Positions 47,791 through 56,996 are shown, counted from the first letter of the stretch. The stretch is 64,000 bases of DNA from Pedobacter caeni (GCF_900129215.1 NZ_FQUQ01000002.1:372001-436000); one strand, 5' to 3'. Notes: a model not told the origin generated them from the letters alone. Numbers and translations: made by a program.

Positions 47791-47816
47791 ATCAGGGGCT
47801 CTTTCCAGCCCCTGAT
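47791..47816. terminator. Bidirectional hairpin between convergent genes
   Basis: ATCAGGGGCT (47791-47800) and AGCCCCTGAT (47807-47816) form a perfect 10 bp stem with a six-base loop. It fills the 39 bases between the anti-sigma-like gene (+) and the TPR gene (-). T tracts on both sides are short. Confidence 0.75.
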
Positions 47817-47818
47817 GT

Positions 47819-48337
47819 TTATTCGAAATTATAAATGACACGTTGTGTCAGTTGTTTTTTATCTCTCAATCGTTGGAGATTGTCGTGTAAAGCGCTCTTA
47901 TCTTCAATTCCTGTGCTGTTTAGCAAGGCTTGCTTATAAAACTCATTGGCTTCTTCCCATCTTTTGTCCTGTTCTGCATAGTTTCCCATTTGTTCATAGA
48001 TGCAGCATTTGCATACTCCTTTTATAAGGAGGGCTTTCTGGAAAATCTGTTCTGCTAAATTTGGCATTTCCAAAGTAGTCAGCAAACGAAGGTAAGGGAG
48101 GTATACATCAGGAAATTCCGGCTCCAGACCAATACATTTCTTGTAATAAAATCCGGCAGTCTGATAATTTTTGAACCTATCCTGATAGATGTTTCCCAAA
48201 TGATAATATGCCCTGGCATATTCGGGATCAATCTGAATAATTTCATTCATTAGATGAAGCGCTTTCTGAGGCTCGCCGTGCTCCAGCTCGTCAAGGGCTT
48301 CGAGATATTTCTCTTCAGTGGTATATAAAATGTCCAT
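47819..48337 (-). CDS. Cytoplasmic TPR-repeat protein
   Basis: A 172-residue protein starting MDILYTTEEKYLEALDELEHGE, with three or four TPR units (KALHLMNEIIQIDPEYARAY; YYKKCIGLEPEFPDVYLPY). No signal peptide or membrane segment is seen. The ATG at 48337 is preferred because the open frame upstream (to 48481) encodes an unstructured basic stretch with no similarity to TPR. TPRs mediate protein contacts, so a link with the neighbouring TPR-containing anti-sigma-like and CHAT proteins is possible, but nothing in the sequence proves it. Confidence 0.72.
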   Translation of the reverse strand: MDILYTTEEKYLEALDELEHGEPQKALHLMNEIIQIDPEYARAYYHLGNIYQDRFKNYQTAGFYYKKCIGLEPEFPDVYLPYLRLLTTLEMPNLAEQIFQKALLIKGVCKCCIYEQMGNYAEQDKRWEEANEFYKQALLNSTGIEDKSALHDNLQRLRDKKQLTQRVIYNFE

Positions 48338-48880
48338 ATGGATAATTTTCTTTTTTGTTCCGGGAAGAACAAGCTTCCGGAAGGCTGTTAAATTGTTAAT
48401 TCGGGTAATCGTTGAATATCTTGGAGGATGTGTTATATCCCGGACAGGATAGGAAGATGCATGCCTATCCGCTGCAGACAAACCATTGGTTTGCTGATGT
48501 TCATTTGGATATATTGGTACTTAAGCATGTTCTTGTCTTTTTACAAATATAAGGATATGTATCTAAATATCAAAACGTTTGGTTTTTTTGCAATATCCTG
48601 GATGATAAGGAGAAAGGCCTTTTCTGCGGATAAGGAGCTCAGGCCCGTGGAGGGATGAGGGGAAGCCAATAGGTGATTTCTTCCTGATGTATTAATAATA
48701 TTACGCAGTATTTCTCTATGGGATTCATTTGAAGGGCAATATAGTGTCAGTATTGGAGAATCTATGTGAAGTCTTGTAATGCCGGAGAGGTTATCTTTAT
48801 CTTTTAATTAAGCTATATTAGTTATCAGGTTCTTAGTAAAGAAAAGATACCTGTAGCAATTACCTGAACTAACCAAATGT
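48338..48880. other. 543 bp without a convincing gene; contains inverted repeats
   Basis: No ORF here looks coding. Three inverted repeats are visible: TTCCGGGAAG with CTTCCGGAA (48358-48382), GGATAGG with CCTATCC (48447-48470), and CAAACCATTGGTTTG (48479-48493, arms of 7 around one base). The rest is AT-rich. It separates the divergent starts of the TPR gene and the DUF1549 cluster, so promoters for both should lie here, but no clear TAnnTTTG box was found. Confidence 0.5.
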
Positions 48881-51631
48881 ATGATTCCCGGTATGAAATT
48901 ATTTCGTAACAAAAAGTTGCTTGTGATCCTCGTTATTTTAGTAGTGGTGGTATTGGGGGCCTTCCTGATGCCTTCCTCGGATCGGGTGGATTTCAATACA
49001 GAGATCAAGCCGATTCTCAACAAGAAATGTATCTCTTGCCATGGTGGGGTGAAGAAACAGGGAGGATTTAGTGTCTTGTTCCATGAAGAAGCACTGGCCG
49101 CAACTAAAAGCGGAAAACCTGCCATCATTCCCGGTGATCCAGATGGAAGTGAAATGATCAAACGTTTGCTGTCCAAAGATCCGGAACTGAGGATGCCCTA
49201 TCAGCATGAAGCGTTAAATGAAGATGAAATCGATCTTTTTAAGCGCTGGATTAAGCAAGGAGCAAAATGGGGTGACCACTGGGCTTACCTTCCTGTGAAA
49301 GAAGTGGAAATCCCTGATGTAACGGACAACTGGGTAAAGAACGATATCGATAAATTCATTTATGCGAAGCTGGAGGAAAAGGAAATGAAACCTTCCGCAG
49401 AAGCAGATAAAGCAACTTTGTTAAGAAGAGTAAGCCTCGACCTGATTGGTCTGGCACCCTCAGAAAAGGTCATGCAGCAATACCTCCAGAGTAAAGATGG
49501 TGATAAAGCTTATGAAACTCTGGTAGATTCCTTAATGGCTTCTCCTCGTTTTGGTGAGAAATGGGCTTCTATGTGGCTGGATGTGGCAAGGTATGCGGAT
49601 ACTAAAGGGTATGAATCTGATGGCGGCCGGGAGGTCTGGAAATACAGGGATTGGGTAATCAAGGCATTCAATCAGGATAAACCTTACAATGAGTTTATTA
49701 CTGAGCAAATCGCAGGAGACTTTTTTGCCAACGCAACTGATGAGCAATACATCGCGACCGCCTTCCACAGAAATACCATGACCAATGATGAAGGGGGGAC
49801 GAGCAATGAAGAGTTCCGGGTTTCTGCGGTAATGGACCGGGTGAATACCACCTGGGAAGGTTTATTGAGTACCACATTTGCCTGTGTACAATGCCATAGC
49901 CATCCTTATGATCCTTTTAAGCATGATGAGTTTTATAAGTTTATGGCTTATTTTAACAATACGAGAGATGAAGACCTGCAGTCTGAGTATCCGTTATTGA
50001 GACAATATGACGATTCCCTGCAAACAAAACTTAAGGATTTAAATTCCTGGCTGGTAAAAAATGCCGGAAAGGAAAAGGCCGCAGAAGTATACAAGTTTCT
50101 TAAAACCGGACAACCGAGCATCAATTCTACTACCACAGACAGCCTTAAAAATGCCGTGATTGGCAACAATAATATCGCCTTGTTTTTCAAGAACAATGCC
50201 GTAGCCCGCATTCCGGAAGTAGATTTAAAGGGGGTAAAACAATTGATTTACCGCTATTCTTCAAATGTACCGGGAGGAAATATGCAATTGCGTTTAGATC
50301 ATGCCAATGGTCCGGTAATTGCCTCCTGGAAAGTTCCTTCAGGAGATAAATATCAAAACTTAGAGGTAGAGCTCAAACCACAAAACGGAGTGCATGATTT
50401 ATACCTCAGTTACCAGAATCCGGGAATCAAAAATAAAGACCAGTTTGCGGTATATTTTGACTGGTTTTACTTCTCTGATTCCTTTCCCGGCAAGGCTAAA
50501 CCCGGATATGAGGAAAACAGGAAACTGTTCTGGACTTTGCTGAATTCAAACCCTTCTTCTATTCCGGTGATGGTAGAAAATCCTGCCAACAGACAGCGCA
50601 AAAGTTTTGTGTTTGAAAGGGGAGCCTGGACTTCCAAAGGAAAAGAAGTGCAGGTAGGTGTTCCACAAACACTGGCTTATGCCATGCCCAAAAATGCACC
50701 GAAAAACAGAATGGGACTGGCCATGTGGTTAACCGATCCAAGAAATCCACTGCTCTCCCGTACCATGGTTAACCGCCTTTGGGAACAACTGTTCGGAACC
50801 GGAATTGTCGAGACGCTGGAAGATATGGGAACCCAGGGAATGAATCCCACACACAAAGAAATGCTGGATCACCTGTCATGGGAACTGATGCATAAGTATA
50901 AATGGAGTGTGAAATCCCTGCTGAAGGAAATGGTGATGAGTGCGACTTACAGACAGGATTCCAAACTCTCTGAAGAGATGAAAGAAAAAGATTTGTTCAA
51001 TCATTACTATGCCAGAGGTCCGCGTACCCGCCTGAGTGCCGAACAGCTAAGAGATCAGCATTTAATGGCAAGTGGGGTGTTGAGTACAAAAATGTACGGA
51101 CATGGCGTGATGCCATGGCAGCCGGAAGGGATCTGGAACTCTCCTTACAATGGGGCGAAATGGCAGAATTCTAAAGGCGAAGATCAGTACAGAAGGGCAA
51201 TCTATACCTACTGGAAAAGGTCAGCCCCTTATCCTTCAATGATTGCATTTGATGGGGCACAAAGGGTGGTTTGCAGTCCGAGGAGGATCAGAACGAATAC
51301 GCCTTTACAGGCTTTGGTCACCCTGAATGATGAGGCTTACATCGAAATGGCACGTCATTTTGCGAAACGGATGCAACTGGAAGGTGGCAAAAATATCGGA
51401 CAGCAGATCAGTAAGGGCTATCAATGGGTCATGTACAAGCCTATTGCTGCACCTAAACTGCAGATCCTGGATAAACTATATATGCAAGCCTTTAACGATT
51501 ATAAAAAGAACCCTGCAAAAATGGGAGAGATCCTTGGAACCGCAGATAAAGATAAAAATCCGGAGAAAGCGGCATTGGTGATTGTCGCCAATGCTATGCT
51601 CAACCTGGATGAAGTAGTGACCAAAAATTAA
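48881..51631 (+). CDS. Planctomycete-type cytochrome c / DUF1549 / DUF1553 protein
   Basis: A 916-residue membrane-anchored protein. A transmembrane helix (about 13-30) is followed by a small c-type cytochrome domain with heme motif Cys50-x-x-Cys53-His54 (KKCISCHGG), then DUF1549 (ADKATLLRRVSLDLIGLAPS, about 175-385) and DUF1553 (MGLAMWLTDPRNPLLSRTMVNRL, about 610-870). This three-part protein is abundant in Planctomycetes and sporadic in Bacteroidota. Its biochemical role is not established, though it is repeatedly linked to sugar or glycan use. The start is ATG 48881 or 48893. It begins a four-gene run. Confidence 0.9.
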   Translation: MIPGMKLFRNKKLLVILVILVVVVLGAFLMPSSDRVDFNTEIKPILNKKCISCHGGVKKQGGFSVLFHEEALAATKSGKPAIIPGDPDGSEMIKRLLSKDPELRMPYQHEALNEDEIDLFKRWIKQGAKWGDHWAYLPVKEVEIPDVTDNWVKNDIDKFIYAKLEEKEMKPSAEADKATLLRRVSLDLIGLAPSEKVMQQYLQSKDGDKAYETLVDSLMASPRFGEKWASMWLDVARYADTKGYESDGGREVWKYRDWVIKAFNQDKPYNEFITEQIAGDFFANATDEQYIATAFHRNTMTNDEGGTSNEEFRVSAVMDRVNTTWEGLLSTTFACVQCHSHPYDPFKHDEFYKFMAYFNNTRDEDLQSEYPLLRQYDDSLQTKLKDLNSWLVKNAGKEKAAEVYKFLKTGQPSINSTTTDSLKNAVIGNNNIALFFKNNAVARIPEVDLKGVKQLIYRYSSNVPGGNMQLRLDHANGPVIASWKVPSGDKYQNLEVELKPQNGVHDLYLSYQNPGIKNKDQFAVYFDWFYFSDSFPGKAKPGYEENRKLFWTLLNSNPSSIPVMVENPANRQRKSFVFERGAWTSKGKEVQVGVPQTLAYAMPKNAPKNRMGLAMWLTDPRNPLLSRTMVNRLWEQLFGTGIVETLEDMGTQGMNPTHKEMLDHLSWELMHKYKWSVKSLLKEMVMSATYRQDSKLSEEMKEKDLFNHYYARGPRTRLSAEQLRDQHLMASGVLSTKMYGHGVMPWQPEGIWNSPYNGAKWQNSKGEDQYRRAIYTYWKRSAPYPSMIAFDGAQRVVCSPRRIRTNTPLQALVTLNDEAYIEMARHFAKRMQLEGGKNIGQQISKGYQWVMYKPIAAPKLQILDKLYMQAFNDYKKNPAKMGEILGTADKDKNPEKAALVIVANAMLNLDEVVTKN

Positions 51632-51639
51632 ATCACGTC

Positions 51640-53148
51640 ATGACAAGAGATGAACTAAACGCACACCGCCTGGTGAAAGAAGCTAAGGAAACTGAACTCC
51701 GGTCTTTTACCCGCCGGCATTTCCTGAAAGAAAGTGCAATGGGCCTTGGGGCGATTGCAATGGGCTCGTTGTTTGGAAGCTGCAGCTTTGGAGCTAAGGG
51801 TAATAATCCGGTTTTATATGATCCGGCACACCCCTTATTGCCAAAATCCCCGCCGTTTTTCGGGAAGGCTAAAAGCGTAATCTACCTGCACATGGCCGGT
51901 GCTCCTTCCCAGCTGGAACTCTTCGACTTTAAACCAGAGCTGATGAAGATGGATGGACAGGATTGTCCGCCTTCATTGCTTGCCGGGAAGAAGTTTGCCT
52001 TTATTACGGGAGTTCCTAAAATGTTGGGCGCACAGGCAAAATTTGCCCAGCATGGACAAAGCAGGGCCTGGGTAAGTGACAATATGCCTCATTTTTCTAC
52101 CATGGTAGATGAAGTCAGTTTCCTGAAAGCAGTAAGCACCGATCAGTTTAATCATGCACCAGCACAACTGTTGATTCATACGGGAAGTCCGCGTCTGGGC
52201 AGACCAAGTATTGGAAGCTGGGCCACTTATGGACTGGGAACGGAAAACCAAAACCTGCCTGGTTATGTGGTACTGACGAGTGGAGGAAGTTTCCCTGATG
52301 CAGGTAAAAGCATTTGGGGAAGTGGATTTTTACCTTCCGTTTATCAGGGGGTGCAATGCCGGAGTGAAGGAGATCCGGTGTTATTTATTAAAGACCCCCA
52401 TGGCATGAGCCGGGACTTACGTAAGGCCTCAATTGATGCCATCAATGCTTCCAATGAACTGGAATATGCGAACTATAATGATCCGGAAATCCTTTCCAGG
52501 ATCTCCCAGTACGAAATGGCCTACCGGATGCAGATTTCTGCCCCTGAAGTGATGAACATCAATGATGAACCACAATATATTCATGAGATGTATGGTACAG
52601 AACCCGGAAAATCCTCATTTGCGAATAATGTATTACTTGCCCGAAAGCTGGTAGAAAAAGGGGTAAGGTATGTTCAGCTCTTTGACTGGGGCTGGGATGC
52701 GCATGGTGACGGACCCAACAATTCCCTCAATATCGGCCTGAAAAATAAATGCCGGAGTACCGATAAACCAATTACAGCCTTATTACTGGACTTGAAACAA
52801 AGAGGATTGCTGGATGAAACGCTGGTGGTCTGGGGAGGTGAATTTGGGCGCACACCAATGATGGAGAATCGAAATGGAATTCAAAATCCTTATAACGGAA
52901 GGGACCATCATACCGAAGCATTCACGATGTGGATGGCTGGTGGCGGAATCAAGAAGGGTTTTACACACGGTGAAACCGACGAGATTGGTTATAGTGCCCT
53001 GAGTGGAAAAGTAGATCCTTTTGATATTCAGGCAACCATCCTTAACCAGCTCGGATTTAATCATGAGCAATTTACTTATCCTTTCCAGGGCAGGCCATTC
53101 CGCTTAACCGATGTAGCAGGAAAGGTGATCCAGGACATCATCGCCTAA
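51640..53148 (+). CDS. DUF1501 protein with Tat lipoprotein signal
   Basis: A 502-residue protein of the DUF1501 family, related to the alkaline phosphatase/sulfatase superfamily. The N-terminus has the twin-arginine motif RRHFLK (Arg25-Arg26), a hydrophobic stretch and a lipobox-like FGSC with Cys48, so it is probably folded and loaded with cofactor before export and then lipid-anchored. The core shows VIYLHMAGAPSQLELFD and VWGGEFGRTP. It lies nine bases after the DUF1549/DUF1553 gene, a pairing seen widely in Planctomycetes. Substrate not known. Confidence 0.9.
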   Translation: MTRDELNAHRLVKEAKETELRSFTRRHFLKESAMGLGAIAMGSLFGSCSFGAKGNNPVLYDPAHPLLPKSPPFFGKAKSVIYLHMAGAPSQLELFDFKPELMKMDGQDCPPSLLAGKKFAFITGVPKMLGAQAKFAQHGQSRAWVSDNMPHFSTMVDEVSFLKAVSTDQFNHAPAQLLIHTGSPRLGRPSIGSWATYGLGTENQNLPGYVVLTSGGSFPDAGKSIWGSGFLPSVYQGVQCRSEGDPVLFIKDPHGMSRDLRKASIDAINASNELEYANYNDPEILSRISQYEMAYRMQISAPEVMNINDEPQYIHEMYGTEPGKSSFANNVLLARKLVEKGVRYVQLFDWGWDAHGDGPNNSLNIGLKNKCRSTDKPITALLLDLKQRGLLDETLVVWGGEFGRTPMMENRNGIQNPYNGRDHHTEAFTMWMAGGGIKKGFTHGETDEIGYSALSGKVDPFDIQATILNQLGFNHEQFTYPFQGRPFRLTDVAGKVIQDIIA

Positions 53149-53180
53149 TTTAAAATCAACCAAACAACCACAAGAAACCA

Positions 53181-54113
53181 ATGCAGCAAAACCGAAGGAA
53201 TTTTATTAAAACTACTGCTACCGCCACTGCTGCGGGATTATTCAGCCCACTCAGCGAGCTGATCGCACAGGATGCGATTGGCATTAAAGCCGCTACAGGA
53301 TACGAATTGTTATTTATGGCCACAGACTGGGGCTTTAATGGCAACACCGATGAGTTTTGCCGGGCAGCAAAAAAAGAAGGATATGAAGGAATTGAGGTCT
53401 GGTGGCCTGCAGACAATCCTGCGGCACAGCAATCCTTATACGATGCTTTAAAAAAGCATCAGCTACAGGTAGGTTTTCTTTGTGGCGCTGGTCAACCCAA
53501 AGCAAAACCTCACCTGGAAACATTTATGAAAAATCTGGATGCTGCACTTAATAGTGTCCAGAAACCGCTTTACATCAATTGCCATTCGGGTAAAGACTAT
53601 TTCAGCTATGAAGAGAACAGGGCTATTATTGATTATACGACTAAAAAGTCAAAAGAAAGCGGAATTCCGGTTTATCACGAAACCCATCGCGGCAGAATGT
53701 TATATTCTGCTCCGGTGGCCAGGCAGTTTATAGAAAGAAATCCGGAATTACGTCTTACCCTGGACATTTCTCATTGGTGTAATGTCCATGAAAGTCTGCT
53801 GGCAGACCAACAGGAGACGATTGATCTGGCGCTGGAAAGGGTCTCTCATATTCATTCCCGGGTTGGACACCCTCAGGGTCCTCAGGTAAATGATCCAAGG
53901 GCACCGGAATGGGAAAATGCATTAAAGGCGCATTTGAGTTGGTGGGATAAAGTGATCGCCCGTAAAAAGAAAAACGGAGAGCGAATGACAATCCTGACTG
54001 AATTCGGCCCGCCTGACTATATGCCAACCTTGCCTTTTACACGTCAGCCGGTTGCCGATCAGTGGGGGATAAATGTGTATATGATGAACCTGTTGCGTAA
54101 ACGTTATCAATAA
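53181..54113 (+). CDS. Tat-exported TIM-barrel sugar isomerase/epimerase-like protein
   Basis: A 310-residue protein of the xylose isomerase-like TIM-barrel superfamily (AP endonuclease family 2 fold). It begins with RRNFIK and an Ala/Thr-rich stretch, a likely Tat signal ending near IAQD. The barrel carries metal-binding candidates: Glu in GIEVWW, His in YHETHRG, Asp-His in TLDISHW, His in HSRVGHPQGP, and Glu in LTEFGPP. Export is unusual for this family, whose members are mostly cytoplasmic sugar isomerases. It follows the DUF1501 gene by 32 bases, which suggests joint action on a periplasmic sugar. Confidence 0.82.
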   Translation: MQQNRRNFIKTTATATAAGLFSPLSELIAQDAIGIKAATGYELLFMATDWGFNGNTDEFCRAAKKEGYEGIEVWWPADNPAAQQSLYDALKKHQLQVGFLCGAGQPKAKPHLETFMKNLDAALNSVQKPLYINCHSGKDYFSYEENRAIIDYTTKKSKESGIPVYHETHRGRMLYSAPVARQFIERNPELRLTLDISHWCNVHESLLADQQETIDLALERVSHIHSRVGHPQGPQVNDPRAPEWENALKAHLSWWDKVIARKKKNGERMTILTEFGPPDYMPTLPFTRQPVADQWGINVYMMNLLRKRYQ

Positions 54114-54125
54114 TTTGTGGCCATA

Positions 54126-55538
54126 ATGATGCTTTTGTCTATATCCGACCTTATCGGGAGGTTTCATCCCATATTGGTACACCTTCCGATAGGAATTTTA
54201 TTAATGGGCTGCTTGTTTCAGCTGCTCAGCAGGTACCCTAAGTTCTCAGGAATTAAAGGGGCTATCCCATTGACTTATCTTCTTGGTTTCTTTGGAGCTG
54301 TATTTTCTTGTCTGAGTGGCTATCTTTTATCCCAAAGTGGCGATTATGATGGCAACCTGGTAGGGATTCACCAATGGCTGGGAATCAGCACTGCGGTTTT
54401 TTCCCTGGTTTCCTATTTGATGGTTCAGAAAGCGGTTCGGGAACTGATTTTAAACCTCTCGGCAACAGGATTATTGCTGTTGATTACGCTGACGGGACAT
54501 TATGGTGGTTCTTTGACCCATGGATCGGATTACCTGACCTCAGCATTAACAGATAGTCCTGAAAAAGGGGCCTCAGCAATTCCTCCGGTAGTAAACGTAC
54601 AGCAGGCAATGGTCTACACACATATGGTGCAACCCTTATTGAAAAACCGTTGTTATAGTTGCCATGGCAGCGAGAAACAGAAAGGAAAACTTCGTCTCGA
54701 CAGCAGGGAGTTTATGCTGAAAGGGGGTGAAGAGGGAAAGGCTCTGGTACCTGGAAGTGCGGAGGAAAGTGCATTGATCAAAAGATTGTTATTGCCCATC
54801 AGCAATGAGGATCACATGCCGCCAAAAGAAAAGCCCCAGCTTTCTGCTCAGGAGCTGGCTTTATTGGAATGGTGGATCAAAGAGGGGGCAGATATCAATA
54901 AAAAAGTACAGGACCTGAAACAAAATGAAAAGATCAAACCTGTATTGCTGAGCTTTCAGACAGGGGCAAAGAAGGCTGCAGATAAGATTTTAGAGATCCC
55001 TGCTCAGGAAGTAGGCAAGGCTGATGCTAAGGTGATCGCTGATCTGAAAGCCGCCGGAGTGGTGGTGATTCCGGTAACGAACAACAGCAATTATTTATCA
55101 GTAAGCTTTGTAACAGCTAAGCCTTCTGCCAACTTATTAACGCTGTTGAAGTCTTTGAACAGCCAGCTGATCTGGTTAAATCTGGCCAATACGAGTATTG
55201 ACGATAAAGGAATGGAAGTGATCGCAGGACTTAAAAATCTGGTCAGGATCAATTTAACACAAACCGGAATTACCGATCAGGGACTCTCCCGGTTGAAAAC
55301 AATAAGCAGCTTACAATATCTAAACCTCACAGGCACGAAAGTGACGGCTAAAGGGTTAATTGGCCTGAAAGGCTTAAAAGAACTTCAGCAGGTTTATTTG
55401 TACCAGTCTGCGGTAAATAAAACGGAGGAACAGGGGTTGAAGAAGTTGTTCCCAAAAGCAGTTCTTGATTTTGGAGGATACCAGGTGCCTACCTTTGCAA
55501 AGGATACCACTGAAGTAAAACCACCAGTTACTTCTTAA
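54126..55538 (+). CDS. Membrane protein: DUF2231, c-type cytochrome and LRR-like domains
   Basis: A 470-residue fusion. Residues 1-140 are a DUF2231-type membrane domain of four helices with HPILVHLPIG and GHYGGSLTHG, whose histidines may bind heme. A Planctomycete-type cytochrome c domain follows with Cys176-x-x-Cys179-His180 (NRCYSCHGS). The last 160 residues contain leucine-rich-like repeats (NLVRINLTQTGITDQGLSRL; LQYLNLTGTKVTAKGL). The ATG at 54126 is chosen; a GTG at 54117 would add three residues. The two heme-binding modules suggest electron transfer from a periplasmic oxidation through the membrane. It is the fourth gene of the run. Confidence 0.83.
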   Translation: MMLLSISDLIGRFHPILVHLPIGILLMGCLFQLLSRYPKFSGIKGAIPLTYLLGFFGAVFSCLSGYLLSQSGDYDGNLVGIHQWLGISTAVFSLVSYLMVQKAVRELILNLSATGLLLLITLTGHYGGSLTHGSDYLTSALTDSPEKGASAIPPVVNVQQAMVYTHMVQPLLKNRCYSCHGSEKQKGKLRLDSREFMLKGGEEGKALVPGSAEESALIKRLLLPISNEDHMPPKEKPQLSAQELALLEWWIKEGADINKKVQDLKQNEKIKPVLLSFQTGAKKAADKILEIPAQEVGKADAKVIADLKAAGVVVIPVTNNSNYLSVSFVTAKPSANLLTLLKSLNSQLIWLNLANTSIDDKGMEVIAGLKNLVRINLTQTGITDQGLSRLKTISSLQYLNLTGTKVTAKGLIGLKGLKELQQVYLYQSAVNKTEEQGLKKLFPKAVLDFGGYQVPTFAKDTTEVKPPVTS

Positions 55539-55588
55539 CTTCTTCAGGAGATTTTACTAAGCATTAGCTGAGGTCGTATCTCAGATGA

Positions 55589-55617
55589 TTTACAGTAAAC
55601 AGGTGATTTACGGTAAA
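55589..55617. promoter_or_regulatory. Two identical-class palindromic operators upstream of the MFS gene
   Basis: TTTACAGTAAA (55589-55599) and TTTACGGTAAA (55607-55617) are both perfect palindromes of the form TTTAC-N-GTAAA, with centres exactly 18 bp apart and identical TGA in front. They lie in the 202-base interval before the transporter. The arrangement looks like a tandem binding site for a dimeric repressor or activator, whose gene is not identified here. Confidence 0.6.
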
Positions 55618-55740
55618 GGGTTTATGGTTCAGGAAGATCCTGCTAAAATAAACAGACAAAAATATTGGGTATTAGCACCATATCAGAATGGAATCACTAT
55701 TTTAGAAATAGAATTCATCTGCTAAAACCTGTTTTTATAA

Positions 55741-56982
55741 ATGACCACCTTACCCAAAGAAAAGAGTGCACTGGCATATTTGCTGAGCGCACCAGTGATT
55801 GTAGCTTCCCTGGGCTATTTTGTCGACATCTATGACCTCCTTTTGTTTGGGATTGTACGGATTCCCAGTTTAACTGAACTGGGGCTTGATGAAGCTGCCC
55901 GTTCCATAGAAGGCGCAAGTATCCTCAACTGGCAGATGACAGGTTTATTGCTTGGAGGTGTATTGTGGGGTGTTCTGGGTGATAAAAAAGGCCGGCTTTC
56001 TGTACTTTTCGGTTCGATCATTACCTATTCCATTGCAAATTTTGCCTGCGGCTTTGTACATGATGTGTTTATTTATAAGATTTTGCGCTTTATTGCCGGG
56101 GTGGGCCTTGCAGGAGAACTGGGAGCGGGGATTACCCTGGTATCCGAGAGCCTGCCGAAACGCCTAAGGGCGCTGGGTACATCGCTGGTGGCCGGAGTGG
56201 GTGTTCTCGGTGCTGTGGTTGGTTATTTTACTGTAGAATTGTTTAGCTGGAGAAATGCTTACTTTATTGGCGGAGGAATGGGAATTCTCTTGTTGTTCTT
56301 AAGGATTGGGGTATTTGAATCAGGAATGTTTCATGCGATGAAGGCCAAAGAACAATTGAGTAAAGGAAACTTCTTTTCTTTTTTTACAAAAAAAAGCCGG
56401 TTGATCTTATACCTGAAATGTATTGGAGTAGGGCTTCCTACCTGGTTTGTAATCGGTATTCTGGCCACCTTTAGCAATGAGATTGGAAAAGCACTGCACA
56501 TCACTGAAGTGATCAAACCAGGCCTGGCCGTGATGTGGTGTTATGTAGGCCTCGCAGCAGGCGACCTGGTGAGCGGCCTGTTGAGCTACTGGCTGGAATC
56601 CCGTCGTAAGGCAGTAGCTTTATTGATGCTGTTCGCAGCCATCGGAACGCTGATCTTCTTATATGCCGGAATTCAGACTTCAACAGGTTTATACCTCATG
56701 TGCCTCTGGACAGGGTTTGGAATTGGATATTGGGCAATGTTTGTCACCATCGGTGCAGAACAGTTTGGTACGAATGTACGTGCAACTGCTGCAACCACCA
56801 TTCCGAATATGGTAAGGGGCACTGTGGTGCTGATGACCACATTTTACACTTTTTTAAAACCACAGGTGATGGAACTGTACGCCGCAGGGATCGTCGGCCT
56901 GATCTGTTTTGCAATCGGATTTTACTGTATTAAAACCATTCCTGAAACACATCATAAAGACCTGGACTTTGTGGAAGATTAA
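55741..56982 (+). CDS. MFS transporter
   Basis: A 413-residue major-facilitator protein with twelve predicted helices. LLGGVLWGVLGDKKGRLSV is the loop 2-3 motif (GxxxDKxGRR type), and GVGLAGELGAGITLVSE is typical of the sugar/metabolite:H+ symporter side of the superfamily (MHS-like). The first helix contains DIYDLLLFG, with the charged residues seen in such symporters. It follows the DUF1549-DUF1501 run after 202 bases that hold two palindromic operators, so it may be controlled separately by substrate. The substrate is unknown, plausibly an oxidised or isomerised sugar from the preceding enzymes. Confidence 0.85.
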   Translation: MTTLPKEKSALAYLLSAPVIVASLGYFVDIYDLLLFGIVRIPSLTELGLDEAARSIEGASILNWQMTGLLLGGVLWGVLGDKKGRLSVLFGSIITYSIANFACGFVHDVFIYKILRFIAGVGLAGELGAGITLVSESLPKRLRALGTSLVAGVGVLGAVVGYFTVELFSWRNAYFIGGGMGILLLFLRIGVFESGMFHAMKAKEQLSKGNFFSFFTKKSRLILYLKCIGVGLPTWFVIGILATFSNEIGKALHITEVIKPGLAVMWCYVGLAAGDLVSGLLSYWLESRRKAVALLMLFAAIGTLIFLYAGIQTSTGLYLMCLWTGFGIGYWAMFVTIGAEQFGTNVRATAATTIPNMVRGTVVLMTTFYTFLKPQVMELYAAGIVGLICFAIGFYCIKTIPETHHKDLDFVED

Positions 56983-56996
56983 TCTCCTGAATTTAA

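Noticed and set aside
48428..48658. A 76-codon + strand ORF in the gene-free gap
   Set aside because: No domain, odd amino-acid composition, and it runs through two inverted repeats; not a convincing gene.
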